Shown here: one piece after another, positions 7,059 through 8,216 of the stretch
Numbering within the stretch: the stretch's first letter is position 1
Layout: the number at the start of each line of letters is the position of its first letter
Assembly (NCBI GenBank): GCA_945933905.1
Contig: CAMEQX010000050.1
Span: 1-8,216, forward strand
Reading direction: 5' to 3'
Origin: an uncultured Clostridia bacterium
Lineage (GTDB): Bacteria > Bacillota > Clostridia > Oscillospirales > Ruminococcaceae
DNA: 8,216 nucleotides
The notes under the pieces: model-generated
Database searches by the model: none
Told to the model about the DNA's origin: nothing
The model's input: the letters and a program-made list of their open reading frames with translations, nothing else
Made by a program: the position numbers and the translations under genes

Positions 7059-7552
7059 TGCAATATATTCTTGAAAAAGCGAAAAGCGTTCTTGAGGAAT
7101 TCGGCGGGCGAGATGTATTTGAAACGGCGGAAAACGCAGGAGTAAATGTCTGGTTTCGCGTCCTCGGGAATTTGAAGGGCTTTTACATATTTGAGAATAA
7201 TTGCAGATACATTGTTATAAACGAGGAACTCGACGAGGTTACGAAAAGCGTAGTCTGCGCTCACGAGCTGGGTCACGATATGCTTCACCGCAAGCTTTCC
7301 GTCGGGGGAATTCGCGAAAACACATTGTTTCTTGCCAACAACAAAACCGAGCGCGAGGCAAATCTGTTTGCGTCCGAGATACTTATTTCCGATGATGATA
7401 TTCTATCGGCGCTGTCCGAATGCGACAGCATAAAACGGCTGTCTGCGCAGCTCGGGCTTCCGTCCGAACTAATACAGTACAAGCTGGAAGCGATGAATTT
7501 CAAGGGACATAACTTTAAGCTCAGCGATGTAAAAAATGATTTTCTGAAGTAA
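7058..7552 (+). CDS. ImmA/IrrE-family zinc metallopeptidase
   Basis: A 164-residue protein with the gluzincin zinc motif HELGH (69-73: His69 and His73 ligands, Glu70 catalytic) and the downstream EREANLFASEIL segment (98-109), whose glutamate is the expected third ligand. These are hallmarks of ImmA/IrrE (Peptidase_M78) proteins, which cleave partner XRE-family repressors in response to stress. A helical N-terminus and a strand-rich GFYIFENNCRYIVINEEL (41-58) precede the motif, as is usual. No signal peptide is seen, so it is cytoplasmic. The C-terminal part (SIKRLSAQLGLPSELIQYKLEAM, about 123-145) resembles a small helix-turn-helix-like tail common in the family. The ATG overlaps the preceding stop by one base (TAATG, 7056-7060) and has little Shine-Dalgarno sequence of its own, so translation is likely coupled. 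The likely substrate is the 6657 product; this is inference. Confidence 0.92.
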   Translation: MQYILEKAKSVLEEFGGRDVFETAENAGVNVWFRVLGNLKGFYIFENNCRYIVINEELDEVTKSVVCAHELGHDMLHRKLSVGGIRENTLFLANNKTEREANLFASEILISDDDILSALSECDSIKRLSAQLGLPSELIQYKLEAMNFKGHNFKLSDVKNDFLK

Positions 7553-7565
7553 TCGGGGTGTTTTT

Positions 7566-8216
7566 TTGGATATCAAAGAGGTATTAAAAGCGCTTACCTC
7601 CGAAGCTGGCGTTTCGGGGGAGGAGTTTTATGCGTCAAAACGCGCAGCTGAGTTTCTCGCGGAGTATGCCGAGGACGTCAAAATCGACGCTTTCGGCAAC
7701 GTCACGGGCTTTGTCAAATCGGCAAACCCCTCCGCGAAGACGCTTATGCTGGACGCTCATATCGACAGAGTCGGTTTCATCGTTACTTTTATCGATGAGA
7801 GCGGCTTTCTTGGCGTGGGAAAATGTGGTTCGCCGGATATGAAGGCTCTGCTCGCGCAGTCGGTCACGGTTCACGGGAAAAGGGACGTTTTGGGCGTTGT
7901 ATCAACGCTTCCTCCGCACGTTTCCAAAGAAAAAGGCGCGCCCGAAATCAGCGATGTTTGGATTGACGCGGGACTTTCAAAGAAACAAGCCGAGGAGGTT
8001 ATTTCGCTCGGCGATAAAATCACGGTAAATTCTGCGTTTCGGGAGCTTTTGGGCAGCAAAATTTCCGCTCCCGCCGTTGATGACAGAAGCGGAGTCTGCG
8101 TTATTTTAGCGGCTCTTGATATGCTCAAGGGGAAAAATCTCGCGTATAATCTCGCCGTGAGCTTTTCCGCGGGTGAAGAGGTCGGTGAACGCGGCGCGAA
8201 AATGACCGCTTTTTTG
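7566..8216 (+). CDS. M42-family metallo-aminopeptidase (partial, N-terminal part)
   Basis: The visible 217 codons belong to a glutamyl-aminopeptidase/cellulase-M type peptidase (M42), a cytoplasmic two-metal enzyme that trims N-terminal residues from peptides. Seen in order: the N-terminal LTSEAGVSGEE; LDAHIDRVGFIV (62-73, with His65 and Asp67 as metal-site residues); an inserted domain (about 75-155) including DVWIDAGLSKKQAEEVISLG; APAVDDRSGVCVILAALDML (168-187, bridging Asp172); and GEEVGERGA (203-211, with catalytic Glu204 and metal ligand Glu205). The remaining metal ligands and C-terminus are beyond the window. I chose a TTG start because GGGGTG (7555-7560) lies 5 nt upstream and no ATG occurs in frame before codon 61. 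The 13-nt gap after the ImmA gene suggests one operon. Substrate preference cannot be read from this part. Confidence 0.92.
   Translation, partial: MDIKEVLKALTSEAGVSGEEFYASKRAAEFLAEYAEDVKIDAFGNVTGFVKSANPSAKTLMLDAHIDRVGFIVTFIDESGFLGVGKCGSPDMKALLAQSVTVHGKRDVLGVVSTLPPHVSKEKGAPEISDVWIDAGLSKKQAEEVISLGDKITVNSAFRELLGSKISAPAVDDRSGVCVILAALDMLKGKNLAYNLAVSFSAGEEVGERGAKMTAFL

Noticed and set aside
6657..7552. XRE-ImmA pair as evidence of an integrated mobile element or prophage
   Set aside because: No integrase, excisionase, attachment repeats, phage or conjugation genes are visible. The neighbours are house-keeping genes with similar composition.

Overview
The window looks like chromosomal DNA of an anaerobic Firmicute, most likely a Clostridia member of the Ruminococcaceae/Oscillospiraceae type. 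The reasons are strong AGGAGG-type ribosome sites, coding DNA near 50% G+C by eye next to intergenic DNA of about 17% G+C (30 of 180 bases in 6421-6600), occasional TTG starts, and the kinds of proteins encoded. The taxonomic call is inference. I see no RNA genes, insertion sequences, CRISPR arrays, integrases or phage genes.

Left three quarters, minus strand (1-6400): an arginine-biosynthesis operon read right to left as argG, argH, argC, a small SUKH-like gene, argJ, argB and argD, the last cut by the window edge. ArgJ, ArgB, ArgC and ArgD form the acetylated (cyclic) route from glutamate to acetylornithine and ornithine. ArgG and ArgH convert citrulline to arginine. Ornithine carbamoyltransferase and carbamoyl-phosphate synthase are not in view. 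ArgB has the N-terminal extension and C-terminal signature of the arginine-inhibited enzyme, so flux is probably controlled there. argC is broken: two pieces in different frames, with about 30 expected residues missing at the junction. This is either a real null allele or an assembly error.

Middle (6401-6656): a very AT-rich divergent control region. It carries a near-consensus promoter for argG on the minus strand, a perfect-consensus sigma-A promoter for the rightward genes, and several ArgR-like TGAAT/ATTCA half-sites, including one 13-bp palindrome.

Right (6657-8216), plus strand: a tight three-gene operon encoding an XRE-type DNA-binding protein, an ImmA/IrrE-type zinc metallopeptidase (1-nt overlap with the XRE gene) and an M42-family aminopeptidase running off the window. 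The regulator/protease pair resembles those controlling mobile elements, but nothing else here suggests a mobile element, so a house-keeping or stress role is equally likely.

No clearly new system is visible. The points most worth a second look are the broken argC, the SUKH-like gene coupled to it inside a biosynthetic operon, and the XRE-ImmA-M42 unit divergent from the arginine operon.
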